Positions 1 through 8,921 of a stretch of 64,000 nucleotides of DNA are shown one piece after another. The DNA is from Candidatus Gastranaerophilales bacterium. Lineage in GTDB: Bacteria; Cyanobacteriota; Vampirovibrionia; Gastranaerophilales; Gastranaerophilaceae. The notes under the pieces are model-generated. The model was not told where the DNA came from. It was given only the letters and a program-made list of their open reading frames with translations, and searched no databases. The DNA lies in NCBI GenBank assembly GCA_944323035.1, contig CALUQY010000006.1, positions 1 to 64,000 of the forward strand, written 5' to 3'. Position 1 is the first letter of the stretch. Every line of letters starts with the position of its first letter. A program made the position numbers and the translations under genes.

Positions 1-206
1 TTGTCACCCTGAACTGCGCGAGCGAGCAGAGGCACTAAGCGAAAACCACGCTTTTCGCGGTGCCGTTTTTCGCGAGGCGAGCAAGACTGATTCAGGGTCT
101 GTCCCACATTACGTGCTACCGGTGTCGATGGACAGATCCCGAAACTAGTTCGGGATGACAATGGACATGCAATGTCCTCAATACCTAATTTTGCGGGTAA
201 GGCACG
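1..206 (-). repeat. Repeat-derived linker of pilin locus 0
   Basis: Read on the minus strand this is a GC-rich palindromic repeat of the type that starts TGTCATCCCGAAC and ends GTTCAGGGTGACA. Closely related copies occur inside the leaders of pilin 1 (17413-17571) and pilin 3 (34222-34440). One minus-strand frame is free of stops from the poly-G tract at 207-220 to the left edge; the other two frames close within about 35 bases. It is therefore probably the linker between a phase-variable leader and a prepilin gene lying just outside the window. The pilin itself is not visible, so its existence is inferred. Confidence 0.6.
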
Positions 207-262
207 CCCCCCCCCCCCCCGTACAAATGCTTACATTTCGTTTTTTCATTTCTCTATCCTTT
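207..262 (-). promoter_or_regulatory. Pilin locus 0: RBS, start codon and 14-G tract
   Basis: On the minus strand an AAAGGA ribosome site (257-262) lies 7 bases before ATG at 249. The codons give MKKRNVSIC, then the reading enters a run of 14 G (207-220). With 14 G the reading hits TGA soon after the tract. With 13 or 16 G it continues open to the window edge. The layout matches pilin loci 1 to 4. Homopolymer length is the least certain part of any assembly. Confidence 0.7.
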
Positions 263-273
263 CTTTTGTGGCG

Positions 274-411
274 TTGGGCTGGAAAGCCCAAACCTACTTT
301 ATAATAAGGCAATAGGTCAATAGGGCATTGCGGCAATAGGACTATTCTACCTCGTCCATTCGGCCATAACGACTTATTACCCTATTGCCTTATTTACTTA
401 TTGCCTCTTCT
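274..411. repeat. Intergenic repeats inside the locus 0 5' UTR
   Basis: Positions 274-291 hold a hairpin (TTGGGCT, loop, AGCCCAA) also found near 34591-34615. Positions 300-411 carry the AT-rich family built from short units such as GCAATAGG, CCTATTGCCTTA and CGTCCATTCGGCC, related to copies at 27180-27350, 34620-34786, 47115-47182 and 61385-61515. Both lie between the promoter and the ribosome site of pilin locus 0, so they would form a long structured 5' UTR. Confidence 0.6.
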
Positions 412-440
412 ATTATTTATCATTTTTCAAATTTCGTCAA
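412..440 (-). promoter_or_regulatory. Promoter of pilin locus 0
   Basis: On the minus strand TTGACG (440-435) is followed by a 17-base spacer and AATAAT (417-412). The spacer resembles those of the other pilin promoters in this window (A-rich, then ATGATA before the -10). Its position upstream of the leader start at 249 fits. Confidence 0.6.
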
Positions 441-469
441 GCCCGTTTTGTTACAAAGTGTATATATTT

Positions 470-498
470 TTGACATGCAAGATTAGTTAGTGTTCAAT
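470..498 (+). promoter_or_regulatory. Possible smc promoter
   Basis: TTGACA at 470-475 is followed after 17 bases by a poor -10 (TTCAAT, 493-498). A transcript starting near 505 would exclude the GTG at 490 as start and fits translation from the ATG at 529. The -10 match is weak. Confidence 0.4.
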
Positions 499-528
499 TA
501 TTATAGGAGAATTTTATCAGAGAAAAGT

Positions 529-3500
529 ATGTACATCAAAAATCTTGAGATAGATAATTTTAAATCATTTGCCAACAAGTCCGAAATCCCTATGCTGGAA
601 GGGTTTACTACTATTTCAGGGCCGAACGGTTCCGGGAAAAGTAACATTATAGATAGCATTTTATTTGCCTTAGGGCTTGCAAACGCCAGCGAACTGCGCG
701 CCGAAAATTTGTCACACTTTATTTCAACTTATACAAAACGGAATGAAGCCTATGTAAAAGTGACTTTCGGGGATGTTGAAGAGGGAAAAGACCTTTCTAT
801 TGCCAGAAAAATTCGCAAGACAAGTCAGGGCTATGCAAGTACGTATTACCTGAACGATACTGTTTCAACGCTGACGAACGTCCATGCAATATTAGAGCAG
901 TACAATGTCACGCCTAACAGCTACAACGTAATGATGCAGGGCGATGTAACCGGAATTACAAACTGTTCTCCGCGCAACAGAAGAAAAATTATTGACGAAA
1001 TCGCAGGCATCGCTGATTTTGACAGAAGAATAGAACAGTCAACCGAACAGCTTAACACCGTTGAGCAACGTGTCGACAGGGCTTCCGTAATTCTGAATGA
1101 GGTCGATAAAGTTCTTGAACAATTGAAGGAAGAACGTGAAGTCGCACTTAAATATCAGGCTTTACGAGAAGAAAAACAGGGACTTGAGAGTCAGGTTAAC
1201 AAAGTTAAATTTTTTGATTTAAAACGCAGCCTTGAGCAGGCACACCTTAACATACTTGATTTTACTAAAAAACGCAAGGAAGAAGAGGTTAAAAACAAGG
1301 ATTTAGAAGAAAAACTTGCGCTTTTAAAGAAAAAATATGAGGAAGTCTGTGCGCAGGTCAAAGAAAAAGGCGAAGCCGAGCAGTTAGAACTCAAGCGCCG
1401 CGAAGAAGGTATCAAAGGCGACATTGAGCGAAAAGAACATGCAATTAATTATGCGGAAAAACAAATTCATGACGGGTTAAAAGTCATTGCCAATTCTAAC
1501 ACGGCGATTGAAAACAATACCGCAAAAATTGAGGACTTCAAACTTAAAATTAACCTGAAAGAAGATGAAATCAAAATTATTCAGGAAAATATTAAGGAAA
1601 AAGAGGACGAACTGCGCAAAATCAACGAAGATATGACAGGTTTGAGCGACTCCTCAGATTTGCATATTGAAAAACGCAACAATTTAAGAAAAGAACTTGA
1701 CGCTTTAAAAGAAGAAGAATACAAACTTTTACAGGAAAAACTTCCGCTTGAAACAGAGCTTAAAAACCTTACGACAACTCTTGAAAAAACAAAATCAGAT
1801 CTTGCGGAACTTCAAAAGTCAAAAGACAGTTTTTCTTCTGACTTTGAGCTAAAAACAACACTTGTAAGCCAGCTTGAGCAGGAATTGCAGGATTTCAAAA
1901 ATATTCAGCAAAAAACCAGAGATGAGCTGGAAGTTGTAAAAAACGAAATTAGCGATTGCGAATACAAGGTTAATATTGCGCACAAAAAAGTTTCCCAGAT
2001 GGAGGCGAGGAAGCAGTTTGCGGAAGAAAATCTCGGACGTGTAATCGACACGATTATGAACGCAAAACTCCGCGGGGTTCACGCACCGCTTGTTCAGCTC
2101 GGAACGGTTGATAAGGAATATTCAACCGCAATGGAGGTGGCATTCGGCGGGAGAATGGCGCACATAGTTGTTGATAATGAACACGTAGCCTCCGTTGCGA
2201 TTGAACTTCTGCTCTCAACCGGCGCCGGACGCGCAACATTTATTCCGCTCAATAAAATTAAACCCGCTCCGACACGCCTGCAGCTTCCAAAAGATAAAGG
2301 CGTTATTGACTATGCGATAAACCTTGTCGACTTTGATGATATTTACCTTGATGCCTTCTACTACGCGGTCGGCGACACTTTAGTAGTAGAGGATAAAGAA
2401 TGCGCTTCAAAACTTATCGGCAAGTACAGAATGGTTACGCTCAACGGCGAACTCTTTGAAAAATCAGGTTCTATCACAGGCGGTAAATTGAAACGCTCAG
2501 GGCTTTCGTTCAGCCAGAATGATGATGAAGAACTTAACAAATGCAATGCCCGTCTGAAAGAGCTGGAAACAACTTATGCGAACCTTAAACAAAAACGCCT
2601 TGATCTGGAAAATAAATTAGACAGGCTCCGCGCTCAATATTCTGACGCAAACACTGAATATTCCAAGGCAAAAATTGAACTTGCGAATATGAAAAATAAT
2701 TTCGACAACAGCGAGAAATTCCTCAAAGAAAAATCCGATTTTATCGCGGTAAGCGAGCCGAGAATTGCTGAAATTAACAATATCTTAGACAAGCTTGAAG
2801 ATAAAAACGTCAAAATTTATGACAAAATCACAATTCTTGATGATGAAATCAAGGAAATTGAAAAACTCATTGATGATACCGATCTCAAAGAGCTTAAAGA
2901 AAAAACAAGCGGCGTTGAAGCCGAAATTAAACGTTTGCAGGCAAAATTAATGAGCGCAAACGGTGAAAAAGATGACTTTAAACGCCAGATTTCCTTCTTT
3001 GAAGATGTAATTCTCTCAAAAAAAGAAGAAATTAAAACAATTGAAGCCAACAATGTTAAGCTTGAAGAGGACAAAGTCCGTTACAAAAACGATATCACAG
3101 GACTTAATGAACGTCTGGAAGAGTTAAAAATTCAGCTTACAGAAATCGAATCTAAGCTTGGCGAACTTCTGACGCAGCGTGACAGCCTGAATAACGATTT
3201 AATTGAGCTTGAAAAACAAAAAGTCCTGAAACAAGCCGACATTGACCGCATCGGCGAGCAGATTGAATCCTTCAAGTCCCGCCGCCGCGAGCTGGAACCG
3301 CTTTTAGATGCAGCAAAAGCAGATCTTGAAAATTCCGGCGTTGATATTGAAAAACTTGAACCGGTTGAGATTTCGATTGAAGAAATTACAAACAAAATCC
3401 AGCGGCTTGAAAAACGTATGGCGGATCTTGGCGACGTTAACATGCGCGCAATTACGACCTACGAAGAAAATCTCACACGCCAGCAGGAGCTTAAAGAAAA

Positions 3501-4023
3501 AATTGACACTCTCACGCTTGAGCGCAAAGAAATTCTTGAAAAAATGAAAGGCTATGAACAGCTTAAAAAAGAAACGTTTATGAAAACTTACAACAACATA
3601 AACGAAAACTTTAAAGAAGTATTCCACGCGCTTTCAGAAGGTGAAGGACAGTTAAAGCTTGAGAATCCGGAAGATCCGCTGGACGGCGGGCTTACGATTG
3701 AGGCACAGCCGCGTGATAAAAAACTGCAGCGTCTGGAAAGTATGTCAGGCGGTGAAAAATCGCTCACAGCGCTTGCATTCGTATTTGCAATCCAGCGTTA
3801 TATGCCATCACCTTTCTATGCATTCGACGAAGTGGACGCAAACCTTGACACAATGAACGTTGAACGTATTGCGGATATGGTTAAAAAGCAGGCAAAAGAT
3901 ACCCAATTTATCGTTGTCAGCCACAGAAAACCGATGATTGAATCCGCGCACCGCACAATCGGCGTTACGCAGAAAGAAAAAGGTAAAACAAGAGTAACCG
4001 GAGTCAAATTAAGAGATGAGTAG
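529..4023 (+). CDS. smc: Chromosome segregation ATPase SMC
   Basis: Structural maintenance of chromosomes protein, about 1164 residues, usual for bacterial SMC. It dimerises through a hinge and, with ScpA and ScpB, forms the condensin that compacts and segregates the chromosome. Visible parts: N-terminal MYIKNLEIDNFKSF, Walker A GPNGSGKSN near residue 31, a long coiled coil, a hinge around residues 505-650 with GRMAHIVVDN, a second coiled coil, the ABC signature SMSGGEKS near 1071 and Walker B YAFDEVDANLD near 1098. I chose the ATG at 529, not the in-frame GTG at 490, because family members start at MYIK and 490 lies within the likely promoter. It overlaps scpA by 8 bases, consistent with one operon. 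Confidence 0.97.
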   Translation: MYIKNLEIDNFKSFANKSEIPMLEGFTTISGPNGSGKSNIIDSILFALGLANASELRAENLSHFISTYTKRNEAYVKVTFGDVEEGKDLSIARKIRKTSQGYASTYYLNDTVSTLTNVHAILEQYNVTPNSYNVMMQGDVTGITNCSPRNRRKIIDEIAGIADFDRRIEQSTEQLNTVEQRVDRASVILNEVDKVLEQLKEEREVALKYQALREEKQGLESQVNKVKFFDLKRSLEQAHLNILDFTKKRKEEEVKNKDLEEKLALLKKKYEEVCAQVKEKGEAEQLELKRREEGIKGDIERKEHAINYAEKQIHDGLKVIANSNTAIENNTAKIEDFKLKINLKEDEIKIIQENIKEKEDELRKINEDMTGLSDSSDLHIEKRNNLRKELDALKEEEYKLLQEKLPLETELKNLTTTLEKTKSDLAELQKSKDSFSSDFELKTTLVSQLEQELQDFKNIQQKTRDELEVVKNEISDCEYKVNIAHKKVSQMEARKQFAEENLGRVIDTIMNAKLRGVHAPLVQLGTVDKEYSTAMEVAFGGRMAHIVVDNEHVASVAIELLLSTGAGRATFIPLNKIKPAPTRLQLPKDKGVIDYAINLVDFDDIYLDAFYYAVGDTLVVEDKECASKLIGKYRMVTLNGELFEKSGSITGGKLKRSGLSFSQNDDEELNKCNARLKELETTYANLKQKRLDLENKLDRLRAQYSDANTEYSKAKIELANMKNNFDNSEKFLKEKSDFIAVSEPRIAEINNILDKLEDKNVKIYDKITILDDEIKEIEKLIDDTDLKELKEKTSGVEAEIKRLQAKLMSANGEKDDFKRQISFFEDVILSKKEEIKTIEANNVKLEEDKVRYKNDITGLNERLEELKIQLTEIESKLGELLTQRDSLNNDLIELEKQKVLKQADIDRIGEQIESFKSRRRELEPLLDAAKADLENSGVDIEKLEPVEISIEEITNKIQRLEKRMADLGDVNMRAITTYEENLTRQQELKEKIDTLTLERKEILEKMKGYEQLKKETFMKTYNNINENFKEVFHALSEGEGQLKLENPEDPLDGGLTIEAQPRDKKLQRLESMSGGEKSLTALAFVFAIQRYMPSPFYAFDEVDANLDTMNVERIADMVKKQAKDTQFIVVSHRKPMIESAHRTIGVTQKEKGKTRVTGVKLRDE

Positions 4024-4921
4024 CGAACCAGTATTTAACTATGACGAAATATTTGATAAAAAAGATGCAAAAAGTCAGGGCATCGGTATTCTTGTTGAAA
4101 TGGCAAAACAAGGAAAAATCGACCCGTGGAAAATTGATATTCTTGACATTACGACAAAATATCTTGCCTATATCTGCAATATGAAATCTCAAGATCTGCG
4201 GCTTACCGGTCAAACTTTTCTTTTTGCATCAATGCTTATAAAACTCCAATCCAATGTACTTGAGGGCGTAGAACTTACTGATTTCACACCGCAGCCGGAT
4301 GAACCGACCTTTGATGATGACGGATTTATTGTTGAATATCCTGAAGATGATTACGTTCCGACAAATAACATTATCTCTTTAGAAGAAGTTCTCCAGCGCC
4401 GCACCAGCGTACGTCTGAACCACAACAGAATAGTTACGTTGAAAGACTTAATACGTCAGTTAGAATTTTATGAAAAACTTGAACACCGTCAGGCACTCAA
4501 AGAAGCACACGAACGTGCAAAAAACCGTGTCCGCTCTTACGCAAGGCTTACGGCTGATGAAATCGTCAATCTTGCGCACGAAGAATACATTGCAGACAAT
4601 GTTCTTAAACTCAAAGCAAACCTGGAACAATTCTTCCAGAATGAAGAAAAAGTTGAACTCAATGAACTGCTTTTGCTCGGAATGGATAAAATAAGCGCCT
4701 ACGTTGCACTTTTATTTCTTGCGGCAGAATCAGATTACGATCTTGAGCAGGAAGAGTTTTACTCGGATCTTTACATCGTCAAAGGCACTCACAAAAGTGA
4801 AGAAGATTCTAATATTGTTGAATTTAACCGCGGCGTGGATAATATTATGTCTGTGATTGCAACGCCAAAAACGGATGTGTCAGGAAAAGAAAAGGCAGAA
4901 GAGGTAGAAACAAATGGATAA
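4016..4921 (+). CDS. scpA: Segregation and condensation protein A
   Basis: ScpA kleisin of 301 residues that bridges the SMC head domains. The N-terminal part (roughly residues 15-75: GIGILVEMAKQGKIDPWKID, then DITTKYLAY) is the typical ScpA segment, followed by an acidic linker and a C-terminal winged-helix region (LLLLGMDKISAYVALLFLAAE near 215-235). The start overlaps the smc stop by 8 bases and the end overlaps scpB by 8 bases, so the three genes are probably translationally coupled. The C-terminal tail after about residue 275 is rich in charged residues and looks disordered. Confidence 0.95.
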   Translation: MSSEPVFNYDEIFDKKDAKSQGIGILVEMAKQGKIDPWKIDILDITTKYLAYICNMKSQDLRLTGQTFLFASMLIKLQSNVLEGVELTDFTPQPDEPTFDDDGFIVEYPEDDYVPTNNIISLEEVLQRRTSVRLNHNRIVTLKDLIRQLEFYEKLEHRQALKEAHERAKNRVRSYARLTADEIVNLAHEEYIADNVLKLKANLEQFFQNEEKVELNELLLLGMDKISAYVALLFLAAESDYDLEQEEFYSDLYIVKGTHKSEEDSNIVEFNRGVDNIMSVIATPKTDVSGKEKAEEVETNG

Positions 4922-5429
4922 AAACACATTAAAAGCCAGAATTGAAGCGGTTTTATTCATCACAGCCCGCGCCGTTTCAACCGATGAAATATCAAACATC
5001 CTTGACGTTGAAAAAGAAGATATTGAAGAAGCTATGCTTGACCTTATTATGGATTACTCCTCACGCGAAGGCGCGCTTGAGATTGACGATGAGGACGGCT
5101 ACATAATTCAGGTAAAAGAGGATTATATTGATATCGTAGAATTGCTTTGTCCTGTGGATCTGAAACCGGCGGTACTCAGAACGCTTTCCGTTATTGCACT
5201 CAAAGAGCCAATCCGTCAAACGGATTTGAAAGAATTGCGCTCCAACGCTTATGAACACATTCAGGAACTTCTGGAAAAAGGTTTAATTATCCGTACAAAA
5301 GACAAAAACGGCAGAAGCTACAACATAAAAACCAGCCCGAAATTTGCGGAATACTTCAAACTCAAAGGCGACACCGCTTCACTTGTCAAAGTTCTTGAAA
5401 AAGAAGGGAAGATAAAAGACCCGGGGTAA
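4914..5429 (+). CDS. scpB: Segregation and condensation protein B
   Basis: ScpB of 171 residues, the winged-helix partner that binds ScpA in the SMC complex. The start MDKNTLKARIEAVLFITARA and the central LRTLSVIALKEPIRQTDL segment are the usual two winged-helix signatures; GLIIRTKDKNGR near residue 125 is the wing before the C-terminal strand. It overlaps scpA by 8 bases and is the last gene of the operon. It is followed by about 450 bases of non-coding repeat-rich DNA. Confidence 0.94.
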   Translation: MDKNTLKARIEAVLFITARAVSTDEISNILDVEKEDIEEAMLDLIMDYSSREGALEIDDEDGYIIQVKEDYIDIVELLCPVDLKPAVLRTLSVIALKEPIRQTDLKELRSNAYEHIQELLEKGLIIRTKDKNGRSYNIKTSPKFAEYFKLKGDTASLVKVLEKEGKIKDPG

Positions 5430-5456
5430 ACCGGATATTCAAATCAGCCCCCCGTT

Positions 5457-5717
5457 TGCCTCTGCTCACTCTTTCCGCCTGAATAAATTTTATGCGGGTA
5501 CTTTATACCCGCAAAAATTTACTACGGCGGTGACGTAGTGTTTCGTCCTCTGTTCGCCAGCTGCACTTCGTACGCTGACGAATTCGGACTTCACACCGGC
5601 TTACGCACTCGTTCGCATTAAACGGCACCGTTCGCGCTTGCAGTCAAGAACGCGGTCTTGCCTGTCGCGCGCTCAACTGTTCGGGAAGCCTAGCTTCCCT
5701 CCTGCCTCTGCTCACTC
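5457..5717. repeat. Repeat module flanked by 15-bp direct repeats
   Basis: TGCCTCTGCTCACTC occurs exactly at 5457-5471 and again at 5703-5717. The GC-rich block between contains, on the minus strand, a module beginning GAGCGCGCGAC that recurs in the leaders of pilin 3 (about 34222-34290) and pilin 4 (about 62170-62235). A hairpin GCGGGTA/TACCCGC sits near 5494-5511 without a T run. The direct repeats could mark an insertion, or simply be two ends of a palindromic repeat. No gene is seen between 5430 and 5883. Confidence 0.6.
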
Positions 5718-5728
5718 GCAAAGAAAAC

Positions 5729-5753
5729 GCCGCCTAAGGAGTCGAAAGGCGGC
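5729..5753. other. Hairpin downstream of scpB
   Basis: GCCGCCT (5729-5735) pairs with AGGCGGC (5747-5753). No T run follows, so it is a weak terminator candidate. A second small hairpin (TTCCGGG ... CCCGAA) follows at about 5763-5787. Confidence 0.35.
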
Positions 5754-5849
5754 TTAATGGTGCTTTCCGGGTTAGGTCTGCCCGAAAAGTTTTATCAGTA
5801 AAAGAGACATCACCAACAGTATGGAATATCTTTTAAAAATGTCAAATTT

Positions 5850-5877
5850 TTGCCACAAAAAATTTTTAATGTATAAT
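5850..5877 (+). promoter_or_regulatory. Promoter for a leaderless TPR gene
   Basis: TTGCCA (5850-5855), 16-base spacer, TATAAT (5872-5877). The -10 ends 6 bases before the ATG at 5884, so transcription would start at or next to the start codon. No Shine-Dalgarno sequence is present. Confidence 0.65.
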
Positions 5878-5883
5878 TTTGCT

Positions 5884-6510
5884 ATGAAGAGAAAGATTTT
5901 TACATTATTAGCCTTAACACTTATAGCCGCGCCGGCTTATGCAATCGACATGAAACTTGAAAACTTCATGCCGGACAAAGCGCCTGTTGCGACGCCTTAT
6001 GAAAACGAATCACAGGAGGCAAGGGCCTTCTATGCGCAAAACAACCTTGAAGAAGCTCTAAATGTCCTGATCTCCATTCCGGCAGAATCCAGAAGCGCCG
6101 AAAACTGGCTTTTAATGGGAAATATTCAACAGGATAAGGGCAATATTAAAGATGCGGTATTTCTTTTTGAAAGCGCATTAATGGCGGACAAAAAGTTTTA
6201 TAAAGCGTACTACAATTTAGGTATAATTTATTACTCGCAGGAAAAATACGCCCTTGCGGTCGAAAACTTTCAACAGGCAAAAAAATACAAAAATGACCTG
6301 CCAAACATTTACTACAATTTAGGCTGCACGTACCTCACAATGGGCGAATTTAAAAAAGCTAAAAATGAGTTGCTTTATGCTATAGAATTAAAAAATACGG
6401 AACCGGATTACTATTACAATCTTGCGCTTTGCTACAAAAAAATGGGCAACGAGAAAAAAGCTAAATACTACGCCGATTTTTACGAAAAAGTTTTAGCGAA
6501 CAAAAATTAG
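5884..6510 (+). CDS. Exported tetratricopeptide-repeat protein
   Basis: About 208 residues. The first 20 residues (MKRKIFTLLALTLIAAPAYA) are a clear Sec signal peptide ending A-Y-A, so the product is exported. From about residue 70 to the end there are four tetratricopeptide units, for example AYYNLGIIYYSQEKYALAVE and IYYNLGCTYLTMGEFKKAKN, which serve as protein-protein scaffolds. An upstream ATG at 5821 exists, but the signal peptide and the -10 box at 5872-5877 favour 5884. The gene converges on fthC with a 4-base overlap. The specific partner is unknown. Confidence 0.85.
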   Translation: MKRKIFTLLALTLIAAPAYAIDMKLENFMPDKAPVATPYENESQEARAFYAQNNLEEALNVLISIPAESRSAENWLLMGNIQQDKGNIKDAVFLFESALMADKKFYKAYYNLGIIYYSQEKYALAVENFQQAKKYKNDLPNIYYNLGCTYLTMGEFKKAKNELLYAIELKNTEPDYYYNLALCYKKMGNEKKAKYYADFYEKVLANKN

Positions 6511-7031
6511 AAAATTTCATTCTGCGTAACAACGAAATCAACCGGAATATCAAAGCTTTCAACCGGCAGCGATTCAACTAAAAGTTCCGCGGCAACCGGC
6601 GCTATTTTAACGCAATCCTCGCGGAGCGCGGGCAAAAACCTGTCATAAAATCCGCCGCCGTAGCCCAGACGAAACTTTTGCCTGTCTACCATAAGGCACG
6701 GGATTATTGCAAAATCAATAGTCGTTGGCGACACAGAGGCTGAGCACGGCTCTAAAATATTAAAAGAAGATTTTTCAAGCCGGACACTACAATCATAAGG
6801 ACAGACGAGTAATTCCCCGCCCCTAACACGCGGAAGATAAAATTTTTTATTTTCCGCACAAAGTTCAAGCAGGTTAATTTCAGAGGCAACAGGATAATAA
6901 AGAAGAACATTTTCTGCCTTCTTAAACTCCGGCATAGCCTTAATATTTAGCAAAATTGCCTCACTTATTCTATTTATATCAAGTGCGCGGCGAACTTCTT
7001 TTGCAGATTTGCGCAAATTCTTTTTTCCCAT
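6507..7031 (-). CDS. fthC: 5-formyltetrahydrofolate cyclo-ligase
   Basis: A 174-residue member of the MTHFS family, which converts 5-formyl-THF to 5,10-methenyl-THF using ATP and so recycles a folate by-product. Family marks: an N-terminal basic helix (KNLRKSAKEVRRAL), VLLYYPVASEINL near residues 43-55, and the signature FRLGYGGGFYDRFL near residues 120-133 that binds ATP and folate. The ATG at 7031 has TATAAT at 7043-7038, only 6 bases upstream, and no Shine-Dalgarno, so the mRNA is probably leaderless. Its 3' end overlaps the convergent TPR gene by 4 bases. Confidence 0.93.
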   Translation of the reverse strand: MGKKNLRKSAKEVRRALDINRISEAILLNIKAMPEFKKAENVLLYYPVASEINLLELCAENKKFYLPRVRGGELLVCPYDCSVRLEKSSFNILEPCSASVSPTTIDFAIIPCLMVDRQKFRLGYGGGFYDRFLPALREDCVKIAPVAAELLVESLPVESFDIPVDFVVTQNEIF

Positions 7032-7103
7032 AATCTGATTATACTAAAAATTTACAAAAATTTACAGCCATGCCCGCAGTCCGCATGATAAAATACTGGT
7101 ATT

Positions 7104-8921
7104 ATGAGTACAAAAAAGATTATTTTATTATTGCTGGTGCTGCTGTTTGCAGTGTTTGTAAGATTTTACTGGGGATTATTCGGAGGGAATATCGTAGGTG
7201 ACGAACCGTTTTCCTATAGCGTTTCAACACCTTCCAACCTTAACGACAGCGGCGAAGTTTTTAAAAAGAAATGGAACTATTTCAGGCTTCAGGCCAATAA
7301 AGTTTATAAAGGAAGGTTTTTAAAAGAAATCTTCTTCAAACCGTATCCGGGCATGCTGGGTAAGGATTTAGCAATGATGTACAAGTCTGTCAAAGACGAC
7401 GGGCACTCTAATTTTTATTATTCCCTGTTCAGAATATACAATTCAGGACTGGACGAATTTAACCCTTCATTTATGAAGCTTTTCGGGATATTTTTCAACA
7501 TATTCCTTATGCTGTTTGCGTTTCTGGTAATGTTCAAACTCCTGCGGTTTATTCTGAAAGAGGACAAACATATACCTTTAGCAATGCTTATTGCGTTTCT
7601 TAATGCCGGCGCGATTTCGTGTACTATGTTTGTGCGCGAATATCAGCTGCAATCAATATTTTTTATACTTGCAACATATATTTTCACAAGAATTTATTAC
7701 TCAATTGAAAATAAAGAAGAGCTTTACAATGCGTGGAAGTTATTCCTATGCACGCTCGGGCTGACATTATTTGTACTTTCGGCGTATTATTCAGAAGTTT
7801 ATATCGCAATACTCGGCGGCTGCCTTCTTTATAAAGCGTGGAAAGAGAAACGCAACGACTGGATTATAGCGCTTGTAACAATTTTTATCGGGCACTTGAT
7901 TCTGGCAAAACTTTTATACTGGGGATTTTTCAACTTCATCGGAACAACGGACTTCCCGCAGGACACACCGTTCAATCTGGAACGCGTATGGAAAAGATTT
8001 TTAAAGAACAACGGGTTTATGTATAAATCACTGTTCTACTGTCCAACGCTTGTGTTTGCAATTGTTGCGATTGCCCTGAACTTCAAAAAATTCAAAAACT
8101 TTAAAGAAACAAAATATAATTTCTTGCTTCTTCCGGCAGCACTTGCGGCGTTCTGGAGTTATGTAATTATATTTATCGGGCACCTTGACTATATGCGCTA
8201 CGTAATGGCCGGATATCCGATAATGGCAATGGCTGTTATCTGGCTGATTGTTAATCTTGATTCCAAAATCTGGAGTTTCTTATTCGGACTTTTATATATA
8301 GTATATTCGCTGCCGCTTACGCTGCACTTTATACCGAAACCGATAGCGTCATTTGTATACTTTGCGCATTTCAACTTTGCACACATGCGCCCGCTTCTGG
8401 AATCGGATCTGCCTATTTATCTGAAAAATGATAAAAATTTCCCTATATATGCGACATCAGAAGTTATTCTCTACACCAAAGATGACGCGGATGTTATTAT
8501 TGTATCGGATATGGATTACTTCACTTCAAAAGAAAATCCGAACGATAAATTCATTGTAGTGACAAGAATTCCGGAAGACTTTGATAAAACAAAGAAAAAG
8601 TGGTACCGTATCGCAAGAAAAATTCAAAAGCAGGATCTTGAAGATTACTGCATGTTCAGCGGCTGGCACTGCTTCCCGATTACGAAAAAAGATTACCATA
8701 AGATAGAAGCGCTTATGGAACCAATGGATCACGAAGCGGAAGAAGCTAAACTTGAAGCGGAAGAAAAAGCAAAAGGTATAGATAAAAAAGCCAAAAAGGC
8801 TGCTAAAGAGAAAAAAGAACAAACCGTACGTGACAATATGCAGGATAAAAACAAAACCCGCGCGCCTATGACAAAATGGGATTTCTACGATGCAAAACCA
8901 ACGACCGACGATTCTGACTAG
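7104..8921 (+). CDS. Multi-spanning membrane glycosyltransferase-like protein
   Basis: About 605 residues with ten or more hydrophobic segments. It begins with a membrane segment followed by RFYWGLFGGNIVGDEPFS. An acidic D-E pair in the first external loop is typical of GT39/PMT- and ArnT-like enzymes that use polyprenyl-phosphate sugars. The C-terminal 150 residues are soluble, ending in a Lys/Glu-rich tail (AKGIDKKAKKAAKEKKEQ) that looks cytoplasmic. A -10-like TAAAAT sits 9 bases before the ATG. Its last 32 bases overlap the asparaginase gene. The glycosyltransferase call rests on topology and one motif; the donor and acceptor are unknown. Confidence 0.6.
   Translation: MSTKKIILLLLVLLFAVFVRFYWGLFGGNIVGDEPFSYSVSTPSNLNDSGEVFKKKWNYFRLQANKVYKGRFLKEIFFKPYPGMLGKDLAMMYKSVKDDGHSNFYYSLFRIYNSGLDEFNPSFMKLFGIFFNIFLMLFAFLVMFKLLRFILKEDKHIPLAMLIAFLNAGAISCTMFVREYQLQSIFFILATYIFTRIYYSIENKEELYNAWKLFLCTLGLTLFVLSAYYSEVYIAILGGCLLYKAWKEKRNDWIIALVTIFIGHLILAKLLYWGFFNFIGTTDFPQDTPFNLERVWKRFLKNNGFMYKSLFYCPTLVFAIVAIALNFKKFKNFKETKYNFLLLPAALAAFWSYVIIFIGHLDYMRYVMAGYPIMAMAVIWLIVNLDSKIWSFLFGLLYIVYSLPLTLHFIPKPIASFVYFAHFNFAHMRPLLESDLPIYLKNDKNFPIYATSEVILYTKDDADVIIVSDMDYFTSKENPNDKFIVVTRIPEDFDKTKKKWYRIARKIQKQDLEDYCMFSGWHCFPITKKDYHKIEALMEPMDHEAEEAKLEAEEKAKGIDKKAKKAAKEKKEQTVRDNMQDKNKTRAPMTKWDFYDAKPTTDDSD

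Noticed and set aside
207-220. C tract as a mere assembly artefact
   Set aside because: Five independent sites with the same placement inside matching leaders argue against an artefact, although exact lengths need reads.
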